A DNA stretch of 64,000 nucleotides from Riptortus pedestris (GCA_019009955.1 CM032230.1:29742001-29806000); one strand, 5' to 3'. Shown: positions 32,785-45,495, counted from the first letter of the stretch. Notes: generated by a model from the sequence alone, not told the origin. Translations and numbers: made by a program.

Positions 32785-33335
32785 AGACAAAACATTCCGG
32801 AAACATTTAAATCTACACATACACATAAACTGGATAAAAGCCCATTCAGGGAATATAAGAAACGAACAAACTGACACGTTAGCAAAGGAAGCAGCTCAAG
32901 ATGCAAAAATAATTCCAGAATTCTTTCTCTTACCACTCTCATACATAAAAAAGTCTTCCGTACCGACACAATACATAAATGGTACAGAGAATGGACGACA
33001 TGTAACGAATCTTACAGCTTACATCAATACATACCAAATATAACTCACAACAACAACTACACAATTAAGAGTCACCATCACAAATGCACTAATGATAAAT
33101 GTACTTGCGACTCACAGATAACACAAACGTTTTTACATATAAATTATGACAGTACAACATTTAATCAAAATAGATCTAATTTAATAATGAACATAATTTT
33201 AAAAGGAGGTAATTGGCCACAACCACCTCATATTATGTTTAACAAATATAAGAAAAACCTTTATCAAAAGTACAGATATGGATGTAGTAAAAATTCATTA
33301 GAATGTAAAGTTAATTGTGAGGAATGGGAATTATA
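32785..33335 (+). pseudogene. Non-LTR retrotransposon ORF2 C-terminus (RNase H and Cys/His end), dead
   Basis: One frame reads LHIHINWIKAHSGNIRNEQT and DTLAKEAAQDA, the last part of a retroelement RNase H domain (W.KAHSG..GNE..D.LAKEAA). A frameshift near 32950 leads to CTCDSQITQTFLHINYDS, and GGNWPQPP follows. This matches the C-x-C...H...D ending and NWP motif at the C-terminus of such ORF2 proteins. It ends at a stop near 33333. It closely parallels the minus-strand fragment at 59.0 kb. Confidence 0.7.
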
Positions 33336-33339
33336 ATTC

Positions 33340-33840
33340 AATATATTTACCTCACACAGACTTTGCAAATTAAACATCGGTTGAGTTTATAACTTTTTTC
33401 TGTAATCGTTGAATAATGGTAACATTACTAAACTGAAATGAGTGAAGAAAGTGAAACATTTTGCAATAGAGTGAAGAAAGTGAATTGCCTTCTTAATTAG
33501 TAATAAGTATAAATTAAAAAATAATTTGAAGTTGGAAATTAAATACTTTTAAATGTTTCTTAACATTGTAAGAATTTATTTTAACAAAATAAATTGAAAT
33601 GTGAATGAATTATTGGTGGAAATAATCAATATATTTTAAAATTTAAATATAATAATAATTACCTTCCTTGTTTATAACCTGCACTTGTTTATAACTGCAC
33701 TACTTCACAATCATCACTAGTTGTTTCACAACCATGCTTATAACCTACCAACAACATACCATAATCTTCACAACATCCTAATTTTGTTCATATTCTGGTT
33801 AGATCTGATCATGTATTACACGATTACAGAAAAAATTTAA
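33340..33840. other. Possible 3' UTR of the non-LTR fragment; otherwise unrecognised
   Basis: It follows the ORF2 stop directly. No terminal tail or duplication is visible. Confidence 0.3.
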
Positions 33841-33845
33841 TATTA

Positions 33846-33956
33846 CACTCGTGACGAAAGTAGAATTTACAACTCTCGTGAAATTACCAGACTCGCTTCG
33901 CTCGTGTGGGTAAACGTTTCACTTGAGTTGTAAAATGATCTACTTTCGTCACTTGT
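33846..33956. repeat. Fold-back inverted repeat, about 110 bp
   Basis: CTCGTGACGAAAGTAGAATT with TACAACTC pairs with GAGTTGTAAAATGATCTACT and TTCGTCAC. The loop region is the self-similar GACTCGCTTCGCTCGTG. It may be a MITE-like fold-back element or a structured regulatory hairpin. Confidence 0.65.
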
Positions 33957-33969
33957 ATAATAAATAACT

Positions 33970-35265
33970 TGAATTGATTTGATTTTTGTTTTTGTTTTTT
34001 GTTCTTATTTTATTTATTTATTTTTTTCATTTCATTTATTAATTTTATTTGTAATTATCTTACTTAAATATCGAGACAAGAAACTAAAATGTTAATCTCC
34101 TAGGTAGGTTCAATAGACTTTTCTGAAAATTTTCAGAAGTGATTCTGTTCGCCGTTTATATTGGTACACTTATAACAATCTTATTGATTGAAGACACAAA
34201 GATGACAGACTCTTTCTATCTAGAGTTTTTATATTAAAGAAAGAGAAATAGAGATATGTAAGAAACCGATTTTGCTACTATAAAGAATGTAGTAAAGAAT
34301 AAGTTAAAACAAGTCTAGGGTAAGTTAATAAATTAAAATTATCCCACAGAAAAGTTGTCAAAGTGAAAGTTTTCCATTCCACAATCCAAGTATTTTATTT
34401 TGAATTTCTCCTTTTCTTTAATCTACTTATAAAGTATTTTGTTAATGTTTTACACTAACGCGAATTCCTCGAGGAAAGGGAAACTTTAAACTAATTAAAA
34501 CTTTGAAGAATTCATAATTTTTGTTCCTTTTGTCTCTAAAGTGTCGCTCTCTTTATTAAATTTGTTCCTAGGAACGTGTCAAATATTCTAAAATAAATTG
34601 GTAGAGTTCTCCTTTCTGTACGAATAAGATTATTTTCTTGTATATAACAAATTGGACAATTCTCTTTCAAATGCAATGCATTTAGTTCTTTTCATTTGAA
34701 AAAGTTTCCGTGCAATGAAACGAGTACAAATGTTCACCAGTAAGTTAAATTAGTTTCCATTACTGGTAGATTCGTAAATAGGTTAATGTCCTGCTCCCTT
34801 ATGAACCGTTCATAATAAAATAAATATGTCGAGTCAATTAACACTTACTTCATTTCTTTACATATTTCAGTCCCTTCAAGGGCACAAAACTTAATACTGC
34901 ACATAAATATCACAACCGTCTTCTACCGAAACCACCAATTCTAGACTGATCAAAGAATATTAAATTTCTTTAAATTGTGTAAAAAATACTCCATCAAAAA
35001 TAATTCGAATAAATTGCAATCGGGAAAGATGCATGGAAATTTGTCCTAACATACTAAAGAGCTACTCCAACTTTTTTATTCCAATAAAATGGCAACTTTT
35101 TTTAAAAAGGAAACGGGTCGCCAGATCAACCATTTTACGTAACGGCATGTCTACTTTTGATGTATTATCGAATAAAAGTCGTCTTATATTCTTCTTATAC
35201 TTGGATGATTCTTTGTTCTTCTTGAAAATAGGTGTAGCACATATGCTCTATAGATTGATGTGAAG
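33970..35265. other. Intergenic, no recognised feature
   Basis: A plus-strand frame at 35033-35263 has no recognisable domain. Confidence 0.45.
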
Positions 35266-35284
35266 GAAATGTGCGCCAAATAGG

Positions 35285-37255
35285 TGCAGATTACTTACGA
35301 CTATGGAGCCTAAACTACCAATGACTAAACGGCTTAGATTACAAATGACTAAATGAGTTTGATTACCAACGACTAATTGGCTCAGATAACCAATGACCTG
35401 AAGGTCTTGATTACCAATGACAATAGGACCTAGAATGGATAGAGGTCTAGATGACTAATGACTGAATGACTTAGATTATCTGTGACAAAAAAGTCAGGAT
35501 TACCTATGGTAAGAAGGTTTAGATTACGAATGGTAAGAAATTTCAGATTACCAATGCCCAGAGGATCTAAGGTACCAACGGTAAGAGGACATAGACTACC
35601 AATGGGTAGAATGTCTAAACTACCAATGACTAAATAACTTAAAATGCTAATGACAAGAGATTCTGGATTACCAATGACAAGGTTTAGATTACCAATGACA
35701 AGATTTAGATTACCAATTACTAGTAGTCTAGATTACCATTGGCTAAATGGCTTAGATTCCCAATCACTAAATGGCTTAGATTACCATTGACTAAATGGTT
35801 TAGATTACCAATGACAAGGTTTAGATTACCAATTACTAGTATTCTAGATTACCATTGGCTAAATGGCTTATATTCCCAATGACTAAATGGCTTAGATTAC
35901 CAATGACTAAATGGTTTAGATTACCAATGACAAGGTTTAAATTACCAATTACTAGTAGTCGAGATTACCATTGGCTAAATGGCTTAGATTACCAATGACT
36001 AAATGGTTTAGATTACCAATGACAAGGTTTAAATTACCAATTACTAGTAGTCGAGATTACCATTGGCTAAATGGCTTATATTCCCAATGACTAAATGGCT
36101 TAGATTACCAATGACTAAATGGTTTAGATTACCAATGACAAGGTTTAAATTACCAATTACTAGTAGTCGAGATTACCATTGGCTAAATGGCTTAGATTCC
36201 CAATGACTAAATGGCTTAGATTACCAATGACTAATTGGTTTAGATTACCAATAACAAGGTTTAAATTACCAATTACTAGTAGTCTAGATTACCATTGGCT
36301 AAATGGCTTAGATTCCCAAGAACTAAATGGCTTAGATTACCAATGACTAAATGGTTTAGATTACCAATGACTGGAGAGTCTAAATGACAAATGACTAAGA
36401 AGTGTAGATTACTAATGACTAAATGGCTCAGATAACCAATGACCGGAGGTAATCAATTACTAATGACCAGAGAACCTAGACTAGCAATGGCTAGAGATGA
36501 AGACTACCAATGACTGAAATACATAGATTACCAATGGTTAGAAAGTTTAGATTACGAATGGTATGAAGATTTAAAGTACCAATGCCCAGAGAATCTAGGG
36601 TACCAACGGTAAATGGACCTAGACTACCAATGGCTAGAAGGTCTAGACTACCAATGACTACATAAATTAGAGTGGCACTAATCAGAGAGTCTAGATTTCC
36701 AATGACAAAGTTTAAATTACCAATGACTAGTGGTATAGATTAACATTGGCTAAAAGACTTAAATTATCAATGACTAAATGGCTTAGATTACCAATGACAG
36801 GGGAGTCTAGATTACAAATGACTAAGGAGGATTACCAATGGCTCAGATAACCAATGACCGGAGGTAATACATTACTAAAGACCAGAGAACCTAGACTACC
36901 GGTGGCTAGAGATGAAGACTACCAATGGCTTGAGATGAAGACTACCAATGACTGAATTACATTGATTACTAATTGTAAGAAGGTTTAGATTACCAATCGT
37001 AAGAAGTTTTAAAGTACTAATGATCGGAGGATATGGGGTACCAACGGTAATAGGACCTAGACTACCAATGACTTAATAGCTTGGAATGCCAATGACCAGA
37101 GAGTCTAAATTACCAATGACTAGGTTTAGATTACCAATGACTAGTGGTCTAGATTGCCAATGACTGAATGGCTTAAACTACCAATGATTGGAGTCTAGAT
37201 TACAAATGACTAAGGGGTTCTAGATTACCAGCGACTAGATGGCTCAGATTACCAA
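35285..37255 (+). repeat. 23-bp degenerate minisatellite, about 2 kb, with higher-order units
   Basis: The basic unit is TTAGATTACCAATGACTAAA plus TGGC, about 23 bp, with many variants. Between about 35700 and 36370 units are grouped into about 116-bp blocks (five monomers) marked by ACCAATTACTAGTAGTC at about 35713, 35828, 35944, 36035, 36152 and 36268. One interval is about 92 bp, one monomer shorter. Outside that core the array is older and more diverged. Confidence 0.92.
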
Positions 37256-37259
37256 TATG

Positions 37260-38200
37260 ATGGAGCTTTGGCGGACGACAAGAATAAATGATTAGAAAAA
37301 CAAGCATAACACAATGACGAGAAGGTTGACATTTGACTGCACAAAGGTCACTGTAAGAAATTTTGTATCGAAAATTCCACCTCCTATCAGCATATCAAAG
37401 TCAGGGTGGGAGAAATACAAACTTGATTTTCAAACACAAAACTATATAATGAAAACAACGCAAGGAGAAATAACATTATAAACTGAAAGTGTACTGATCA
37501 GATTGGTTTGTGGGTTTATCTTTAAATTAATCAAATCGGGGAAATCATCTAAAACTCCGAAAAGCACTTACTGGAAAAGCCACAAAATCAATGGGCAACA
37601 GAACCGACTTTATGTTGAATAGAATATCAATTTGGGATGTTTAACTTAGATATTTTCAACTTACGATAAATTTGGATACCCAGAATTTACCAATCACAAC
37701 AATGATAAAGTTAAATTTGAACAAGGAATTTGTGTATTAATTAAAGCCTACCCTTCCCCTCAATTGACCAAGAATATAGGACTAGAAGGACTTCATATAA
37801 AGAAATAGCGCTTAAAAGAAAGGGTTGGAAGACAGTTCAATATCCGTACCGAGTGAGGACAGCAATATCCGTTGGTCAATTCTTGTCACAAAATATAACA
37901 TACGGACATGTTCAACATTTATTTCAACCAAGTGTACGGAAACATTTCACTGTTCTACACAAACAGATCCATAGCTTATTGCCTTCCAGTGAATAACATG
38001 TGGTAGTTCATTGAATGTCCTTCTCATAGTAAATAACCCGGGGGTCTTTAGCTTGAAATTGAATCTATTTTCATAATGAATGTATGGCGTTTTTGCTTCT
38101 TTGAAAAATTACAAATGGAACAATTTATTGTATTATATTAGTTGAGGGGCATTTCATGTCTATTTAGTTACTAAAACAGAAACCACACTAAATCAATCCC
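37260..38200. other. Intergenic, no recognised feature
   Basis: No domain or repeat terminus was recognised. Confidence 0.45.
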
Positions 38201-38204
38201 CATT

Positions 38205-38390
38205 CTCGAAAAAACAATCCCAATTTTCGAAAAATTTCCTCAAATGTCCATCGATCCAGCCCAGGGGATGGCAAAATTGAGATTCTTTCAAAACTGTATA
38301 TATATCTTGCAAAAGAGAAAGATCATTTTCGTTAATGACTGATATCCAACCAGTGGAAGGGGGGGGGGTTTAGAAGGTGAATCACCCGAT
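38205..38390 (-). mobile_element. HINE 3' part
   Basis: CCAATTTTCGAAAAATTTCC, TCAAATGTCCATCGATCCAG and a shrunken (TA)n precede GAAAGATCATTTTCGTTAAT. The palindrome is lost. Confidence 0.6.
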
Positions 38391-38429
38391 TATGAATCCA
38401 AGAGTCCACATCAAATTTATTTAAATCTA

Positions 38430-38944
38430 TTTACGGCGTCCACTACTATAATTTATCATGAATCAGAATAATTTTTATCTCAATCACTCAAATTTTAGTA
38501 AGCCTAGGTCTTGGCGTGGTGAGGGAAGCGAACGTATTTGCATGTACCTCGTATAATGAAGATTTCTTGAAAATAATGTTTTGTATTTAAACTTTGAATA
38601 AAGTGATTTATTATATAACAGAGTATTGTTTATGTTAAATAACTAGGAGTGAGGTTTGCTGAAGGCTGAAAACTAAAATAAATTGCCAATTTCTTGGTTA
38701 CTATTCAAGAATAAATGTATATAACAATATTTACAGTACACTTAATGTGCGATAAGATTGGTTTTATACAATTTTTCTATCCGACGTACAATAACGGAGA
38801 TATTTTGAATTTTCAAAATTCCTCCCTCTAACCCCCCCCCTTCCGCTGGTCTGTTAACGAACTTGATCTTTAGTTTTACATAAGACATTCAAATTTCGTG
38901 TTTGGTAATGGTCGAACAATAATTGCGACCGCCAGAGCGGTAAC

Positions 38945-38978
<34 letters not shown>

Positions 38979-39097
38979 AACGAACCTCATTTTCGTCATC
39001 TCCTAGGTCGGATCGATAGTTATTTGTGAAAATTTTTCAAAAATAGCGTTCTGAGTACAACCTCAATAGCTGATTTCCTTTAAGGGAAATCTGCTGT
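38430..39097 (+). mobile_element. HINE, subfamily B/C to A chimera, 5' end missing
   Basis: The copy begins within subfamily B (ACTACTATAATTTATCATGA), passes through GCTGAAGGCTGAAAACTAAA and the common core, then a (TA)n at 38948-38976. The 3' end is CTGATTTCCTTTAAGGGAAA, then TCTGCTGT, so CTAA has become CTGT. Confidence 0.7.
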
Positions 39098-39099
39098 AA

Positions 39100-40455
39100 G
39101 ATATTGTCATAGAATTTTAAGTGTATTATTTTCAATTTATGCTCTGTCAATGTATTACTCTATATTATTGTATGAATGCAATGTTCATCTTGACGTAATC
39201 TGAATTATGTTCAACATGTTCTGCTGTATTAATACTGCATTCCTCCCGACTCCTTTCAAGACCCACAACAGCTGGTTTTGAATAACACCCGCCTCCGTCT
39301 AGGCCAATCAATTTCTCGCCATCTTTAGGAATAGGTGAGTTCATGTTATGGATAAGATTAAATTTCTGAGGCTCAGGTGTAGACTCACATCACCACATTG
39401 CATGACCTTAACAAAGAGACTATATCCCACATTTCCATGAAATGACTCAATATGAGTAAGCGGAAAACTGAGGTTAACGAGCTCCTGTACTATGTTATTC
39501 ATTATTCACAATCACTCTTCCAGCAATCGATGCAAATACAATAAGCTATTATTCAACTTGCAGTTTAATTAATCTGTAAGCTGATATCTCTATCCAACAG
39601 TCGACTATTTTTGTATATTGTGGTTGAGTAGAGAAACAAACAAGCTGACACTGTTGTAACTAAATCTGACCACGGACCGAGATTTATTTCATGTCTGTAT
39701 ATTATTTCGTTACAATCGATAATATATTCTGAGTAAATATATCACATTCACGCTAATTGGCTATGGACATAAACTTACTTTATCGAAAATGGATATGTTA
39801 TCCTGGATGTACACATTAGGCCTGTTCCCCTCTACAACACGTTTATTTAGACAGAATACGCTTCAGAGATACCGCTCCAGATAATATCAGATGTGATATT
39901 ATTAAATTACATTCTAGAACTCCAATAACATCGGCATAAAATAATAATTTGATTTCATTCATTATAAATGTTTTAGGACGTGGAAGAGGGAACAACAAAC
40001 TTTGCATAAAACATAGCGACCCTTCTTGGAAAGGACTTGCCTGCTCCCTTGATGTCAGGTCACGTCCCAGGACAGCCCAGCTGTCATACTGATGAAGGTG
40101 AGACGGAGGGTACCAGTGGTCAGCAAGCTATCAGTATTCAAATTGACTTCCTCGACAAGTTCTATCTACATAGAGAAATGAAGATATGATGACACAAAAA
40201 AAGATACTTCCAAACCAGTGTTGGTTTCTTCTAAGTATGCACGTAGATATGTTAACTGAACCTCAGGAGTACGAGTTCAAAATAATTTTTATTCGTACTG
40301 TGGATCTAATTTATTTGTTTATTTGCAACTTATCCTTACTGAGGACAATAAAAGTATTTAAGGCAATGATAAAAGTTCTCGAGGTTTCACCAACACTCAT
40401 TGTTGCTTCAAAACAAGCTTTCATCCTCCTAGACATCTTCTAGAAAGCTAAGTTT
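39100..40455. other. Longest stretch without a recognised repeat
   Basis: No HINE, other terminus or domain was recognised. An 85-codon plus frame at 40186-40443 is open but not recognisable. If single-copy host sequence exists in this window, this is a likely place. Confidence 0.4.
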
Positions 40456-40465
40456 TATAAAGGCT

Positions 40466-40560
40466 CCCTTCAGAGAAATCAGCTTTTGAGGTTGTTCTCA
40501 TGACTCGATTTTCGAAACCATTTCCTATTGTCTATTGGTCGTACCAAGGAGATTACGAAA
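40466..40560 (-). mobile_element. HINE 3' end
   Basis: CAGAGAAATCAGCTTTTGAG is followed by CATGACTCGATTTTCGAAAC. Only the 3' terminal part remains. Confidence 0.55.
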
Positions 40561-40574
40561 AAGTGATACATCAA

Positions 40575-40868
40575 AAATTATCTCGGTTAATGCTCGAGAG
40601 AGAGAAAAATACATGTAACTGTATTTACATAAAATTTCAAAATTTACAATACGATTGATTATATACAATGTTTCTATCACAGGTATAATAACGGAGATAT
40701 TTTGAATTTTCAAAATCTTCCTTTATAAACCCCTTCCCACTTGACCGATTTCACCCTTTAATGAACATGATCTTCAGTTTTACTTAAGACGTTTAAATAT
40801 CGAATTCGGTAGCGATCAATCAAAAATTACGATTGCAGGAGCGTTAACAGGGAAACATATATATAGTT

Positions 40869-40925
<57 letters not shown>

Positions 40926-41186
40926 CTTTGTTGTCATTAATGGCTGTGTTTTTCGTGATGAGCTTTAAGTCTATGCTGTAATTTAATAGTTAATTAGAGA
41001 TGTAGTCCATAAGTTTAATGTAATTGGTAAATGAGACGAAATGGTTTCTGTAATACCGGCGAGTATGTTTAAATGCATATGGCCGAAACCCCCCCCCCCT
41101 TACCAAAAGAAAAAAAAAGAAGGAAAGGGGAAGAAAAAAAAGAAATAAAAAAAAAAAAAAAAAAATAAAAAAGAGGGGGTTTGAAG

Positions 41187-41237
<51 letters not shown>

Positions 41238-41400
41238 GTTAAAAATAATGTAAAAAAAAAATATATGCATATTAATATATAATAAAAGTCGGTCTAGCAT
41301 GAGTGTGCCTGGGACTTCCCATGACTGGGGAACTCAAGAGTGTTGGCCATTGAAAACCATGAAGTATTTTGCACAAAACAAACAAACAAACAAACAGGGA

Positions 41401-41437
<37 letters not shown>

Positions 41438-41510
41438 CGGATCTTATTTTAATCATCTAGTGAATGAGTACAATTTCAATAGCTGATTTCCCTAGAGGTA
41501 AATCTGCTAA
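40575..41510 (+). mobile_element. HINE interrupted by a retroposon, 5' end missing
   Basis: The core (TATCTCGGTTAATGCTCGAG to GGAGCGTTAACAGGGAAACA) ends at 40865. The rest, (TA)n then TTCAATAGCTGATTTCCCTA and TCTGCTAA, resumes at 41394. Confidence 0.7.
40866..41393 (+). mobile_element. Retroposon insertion with 19-bp TSD
   Basis: ACAGGGAAACATATATATA occurs at 40847-40865 and again at 41394-41412, so the intervening 528 bp is an insertion. It begins with a T run of about 59 bases and ends in (AAAC)n, a tail like the RTE-like insert at 21.6 kb. The inside holds A-rich, (TA)n and poly-C runs and no coding sequence. Confidence 0.7.
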
Positions 41511-41519
41511 AATAAATGA

Positions 41520-42420
41520 CTGCAACAATATGTAGCTAAAAACTACCAGGACATAAATTTACGAACTAGTGTTAAACTTGATGTGGGTTATCCTATCTTC
41601 AAAGGACATATCAAATATGGGACAAATAGTCATCTGTGTGCTGGACCGTTTGGCAATGAAACAAACCACTGGGTTTTCTGGCCTCTATAAATATAGTTAC
41701 ATCCCTGTTGTATTAAGATATAAGTGACACATAGAGATGAAGAGAATCGGGAACAGAAAAAGAAAATTTCCTCAAAACAGCTGCTTTGACATTAAAATCA
41801 CCATAAATTATATCAAATCAAAGTAACATCTTATTAAAAAAAAGTATACTCTGCCTTTTTCCACCAAAGTCTTTTTTTTTAAACCGCCCCTAATTTAATT
41901 TCTATAACTTCATTGGTTTATTTGAACATTGGCAGACAAAGGGTTCCAAGGGCACGAGATTGAAGAGGCCCTTGTCAGATAGAAGAGGCTATATTTCACC
42001 TCTGATCAAATATTGCAGAGCTGGGGCCTGACCTGCCCTCTCCAACTCACAGCTGACTAGTTTCTCACATTTATCAGCTGACAAAATAACTAATCGCTAT
42101 AACTGAAAACTATTTACAAATGTCATTAAGGTAGGCACTAGTTTATAAAGGAATACAACTGAAGAAATACATGTATTTTATGCTGGATCATAATTAAAAT
42201 TAATTTGGCGGGGGTTAAAAAAAAACAGAGAGTAAAGGCAAACTATTTTTTTTTGTACCACATTTTACTGTTATTTGACATCTTTAATGGAGATTTTAAT
42301 TATCATAGCAGCTTTATTGAGGGAATATGAAATGTTAAAAAAGATTTAACATTTATCTTATGCAGGAGCTGTTAATAAAACTTTTCATGTGCCTTCTATA
42401 TATATGCATTATGTATTAAC
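41520..42420. other. Intergenic, no recognised feature
   Basis: No domain or repeat terminus was recognised. Confidence 0.45.
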
Positions 42421-42424
42421 GTCC

Positions 42425-42606
42425 CGATTATGTTGTCTACAGGTTACCACTCTTGTCTAGTCTGGGTGGGACTAAGGATTTTATTTAATGTGTTTATCGC
42501 TACATAAATTCCTATTTTCCAAGTGAGAATCTGACTCAGGACTCTAGGTTTACCATGAGAGATTAAGACTAACGTCTTAACTCAAGTGGCTAACATCCGC
42601 CCCAAA
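42425..42606 (-). mobile_element. tRNA-derived SINE, copy 1 of a tandem pair
   Basis: On the minus strand it starts GGGGCGGATGTTAGCCACTT with GAGTTAAGAC (A-box-like), then GAGTCAGATTCTCACTTGG (B-box-like). It ends GTCCCACCCAGACTAGACAA. Pol III promoter and tRNA origin are inferred from box order and spacing. Confidence 0.6.
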
Positions 42607-42639
42607 ATGATATCTGTTAACGACTGCTTAGTGCTACTA

Positions 42640-42832
42640 AGCCTAATTGGGACGGGTTATCTACAAGTTACCTTCTCTAGCCAGGGTGGGACTTGGAGTT
42701 TTATTTAATGCGGTCGTCACTAAATAAATACCTATTTTCCAGGTGAGAATCAAACTCATGGCTCTACATTTTTGAAATAAGATTAAGACGATTGCCTTAA
42801 CTCAAATGGCTAACCTGAGCCCCTAATATGTA
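42640..42832 (-). mobile_element. tRNA-derived SINE, copy 2 of a tandem pair
   Basis: It has the same layout as the neighbour: GGGGCTCAGGTTAGCCATTT, then GAGTTTGATTCTCACCTGG, then CAAGTCCCACCCTGGCTAG. The two copies are in the same orientation and about 35 bp apart. Confidence 0.6.
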
Positions 42833-42839
42833 AGGGGAG

Positions 42840-43845
42840 TATAGCAATTTCATATATAATGGGAAACAGTATTTTAACTAAGGTCAGAACATTTCTCGCA
42901 ATAAAAAATTTCTAAAATCCTTAGAAACAACTTGTAGAATGTTAAAAAAAAATATATATATTTTTATGTTTATTTTATTATTATTATTGCTAAGAGAATA
43001 CACATACAATATTTAGTTAATATACCTGATGTGGGGAAAATTAGTTCCCATTAAAGATTACTAATTCCAAATAACAATGTAACTTCTAGTTAGAACTAAC
43101 AATCTAGCTGTTAATCTTCGGAATGCAACGAAATTGGCTAACCTGTTTTATTAATCATTTGTGGGATTTAATTATTTAAATTGCAGTAAAATTGGTTATT
43201 GTTATGGTTGAAAACTAAAATTTAACATAAATATAAGCTTAAGTCCATTGTTCCATCGAAAACCATTTCATTGAAAACAAGTGACTCGCAGAATAAAAAA
43301 AAAATAGAAGAAGGTATAAAACATCACAGGTTTGAAAAATTAAAATTTGCTCGACGTGAGCGCCCAAGGCAAGCAGTTTATTTGCTTAAAATAAGTTATA
43401 TCACTGTCACTAAATAATTTAATTTGATTAATTCAAAGAAAATTTGTATTGAACGACATTGATAAATAGAAAATATCAATCACTATTCTTGAATTGTTTT
43501 TCTTCATTGAGATTGATTTTTAATAAATCATTATTCATTCGAAGAATTGAATTTGCCCAGTTCTGGGTCCATCTAAACGTGCGATTCGAATAATCTTTAT
43601 TGCTTAAACTGAACATAAAACATTTAGTGATTGATTTGAAAAATTGTGAATGAGAGTTAAGGTTTGCTTCATAAAAATTATAAAAAAAAGGACCGCCAAC
43701 GCTAAAATACGTAGAACAACTTTGGTAGGAAAAATATTGTTAAAAATGACCTGAAATAAAGGTCAGTTACCCACGGTTTCCCAGTTACTATGTTGATTTT
43801 TATCTGGCTGGAATGAAACACAATGACGTAAAGTGTTTCAATTCC
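42840..43845. other. Intergenic, no recognised feature
   Basis: AT-rich with no domain or terminus recognised. Confidence 0.45.
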
Positions 43846-43850
43846 CCATT

Positions 43851-43890
43851 CCTGTTTAAAGCCAGCTTTAGCCTGCTGGCTTTAAACAGG
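43851..43890. repeat. Perfect 16-bp hairpin
   Basis: CCTGTTTAAAGCCAGC and its exact complement are separated by TTTAGCCT. It is not part of a recognised element. Confidence 0.85.
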
Positions 43891-44162
43891 AGCTAGCTAG
43901 CAGTATTATAGGCTTGGTGGTAAGCTGCAAGAATGCCGGTGATGAGGGCGAAGAGAAAGGAGGCTAAATCTCTGGACTGGCAGAATTCTGATAATCCAAG
44001 GTGGCTTTCATCTATTTATTTATATATAAAAAAAATAAAAATATATACAAAAAAAAATGCAGTAGGTAAGTGTATGTATGAGTAAGTGTGAGAGTATGTG
44101 TGATAAACTGATTTAAATTAATTGAAAAAACTAAAAAAATTAAAAAATAAAATAAAAAAAAG

Positions 44163-44832
44163 TCCGTCACGCAGGGGCTGCGTAAACTAAGCAGATTTCC
44201 CACGTGAAGTTTTATAATAGAGAAATCTGCCTAGTAATAACCTATTCTTACGAGGACGAATAGTTAGTGAAACGGCCACACTAGCGCTATTGCGCTCGCG
44301 GAAACTCCCGAACATAGCCGACCACACTCACAATACAAACCCAAATATCTCGGTTAATTTTAAAGATACCGAATAAATGTATAGAACAATATTTATAGTA
44401 AATTTAATTTGCAATAAGATTGGTTCTATACGATTTTTTGATCCGACGTCTGGTAACGGAGATATTTCGAATTTTCCGAAAATCCACCCTCTAAACCCCC
44501 CCTCCCACTGGTCCGATTTCAGCCATTAACGAACTTGATCTTCCTTTTTACCTAAAACGATTAAATTCCGAGTTTGGTAACGATCAAACAAAAATTGCGA
44601 CCGCTAGAGCGTTAACAGACAAATATATATATCTATATATATATATATATAGATATATATCTATATATATATATAGATATATATATATATATAGATATAT
44701 ATATATAATTTTGAACGGACCTCATTTTCGTCATCTCCTGGGTAGGATCGATGGACATTTGAAGAAAAATTTCGAAAATTCCGTCATGAGTACAACCTCA
44801 ATAGCTGATTTCCCTTAGGGGAAATCTGCTAA
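44163..44832 (+). mobile_element. HINE, full length (670 bp), first of a tandem set
   Basis: TCCGTCACGCAGGGGCTGCG is at the 5' end and GATTTCCCTTAGGGGAAATC, then TGCTAA, at the 3' end. The (TA)n at 44622-44706 has CTATAT/AGATAT interruptions at intervals. Confidence 0.9.
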
Positions 44833-44839
44833 AAAAAAG

Positions 44840-45432
44840 TCCGTCACGCAGGGGCTGCGTAAACTAAGCAGATTTCCCACGTGAAGTTTTACAATAGGGA
44901 AATCTGCCTAATAACAACTGTAGTAGTAAGAAACCTCTAAACCTAAAACATTATTTAGGGCGTAACAACCCAGTAGTTTTTAGCCCCAAAAAACAGTTGA
45001 CCTAACCTCTAAACCTATTCACGAGGGGCGAAGTTATAGAAACGGCCGCCAGAGCTCTCGCCGGAAAGTTCGAACATAGCCTACTGGTGACCACACGTAG
45101 AATACAAATGCAAATATCTCGGTTAATATTCAAGATAAAGAATAAATGTATAGAACAATATTTATAGTAAATTTAATTTGCAATAAGATTTATTCTATAC
45201 AATTTTTCGATCCGACGCATAATAACGGAGATATTTTGAATTTTCAAAAATCCCCCCCTCTAAACCCCCCCTTCCACTGGTCCGATTTCAGCCATTAACG
45301 AACTTAGTCTTCCTTTTTACATAAAACGATTAAATTCCGAGTTTAGTAAAGATCAAACAAGAATTGCGACCGCTAGAGCGTTAACAGACAAATATATTTT
45401 TATACATAAATCTATATATATATAGATATATA

Positions 45433-45495
<63 letters not shown>

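Noticed and set aside
32595..32969. 124-codon minus ORF with Leu/Cys-rich sequence
   Set aside because: It lies opposite the plus-strand RNase H fragment and the decayed HINE, and has no domain of its own.
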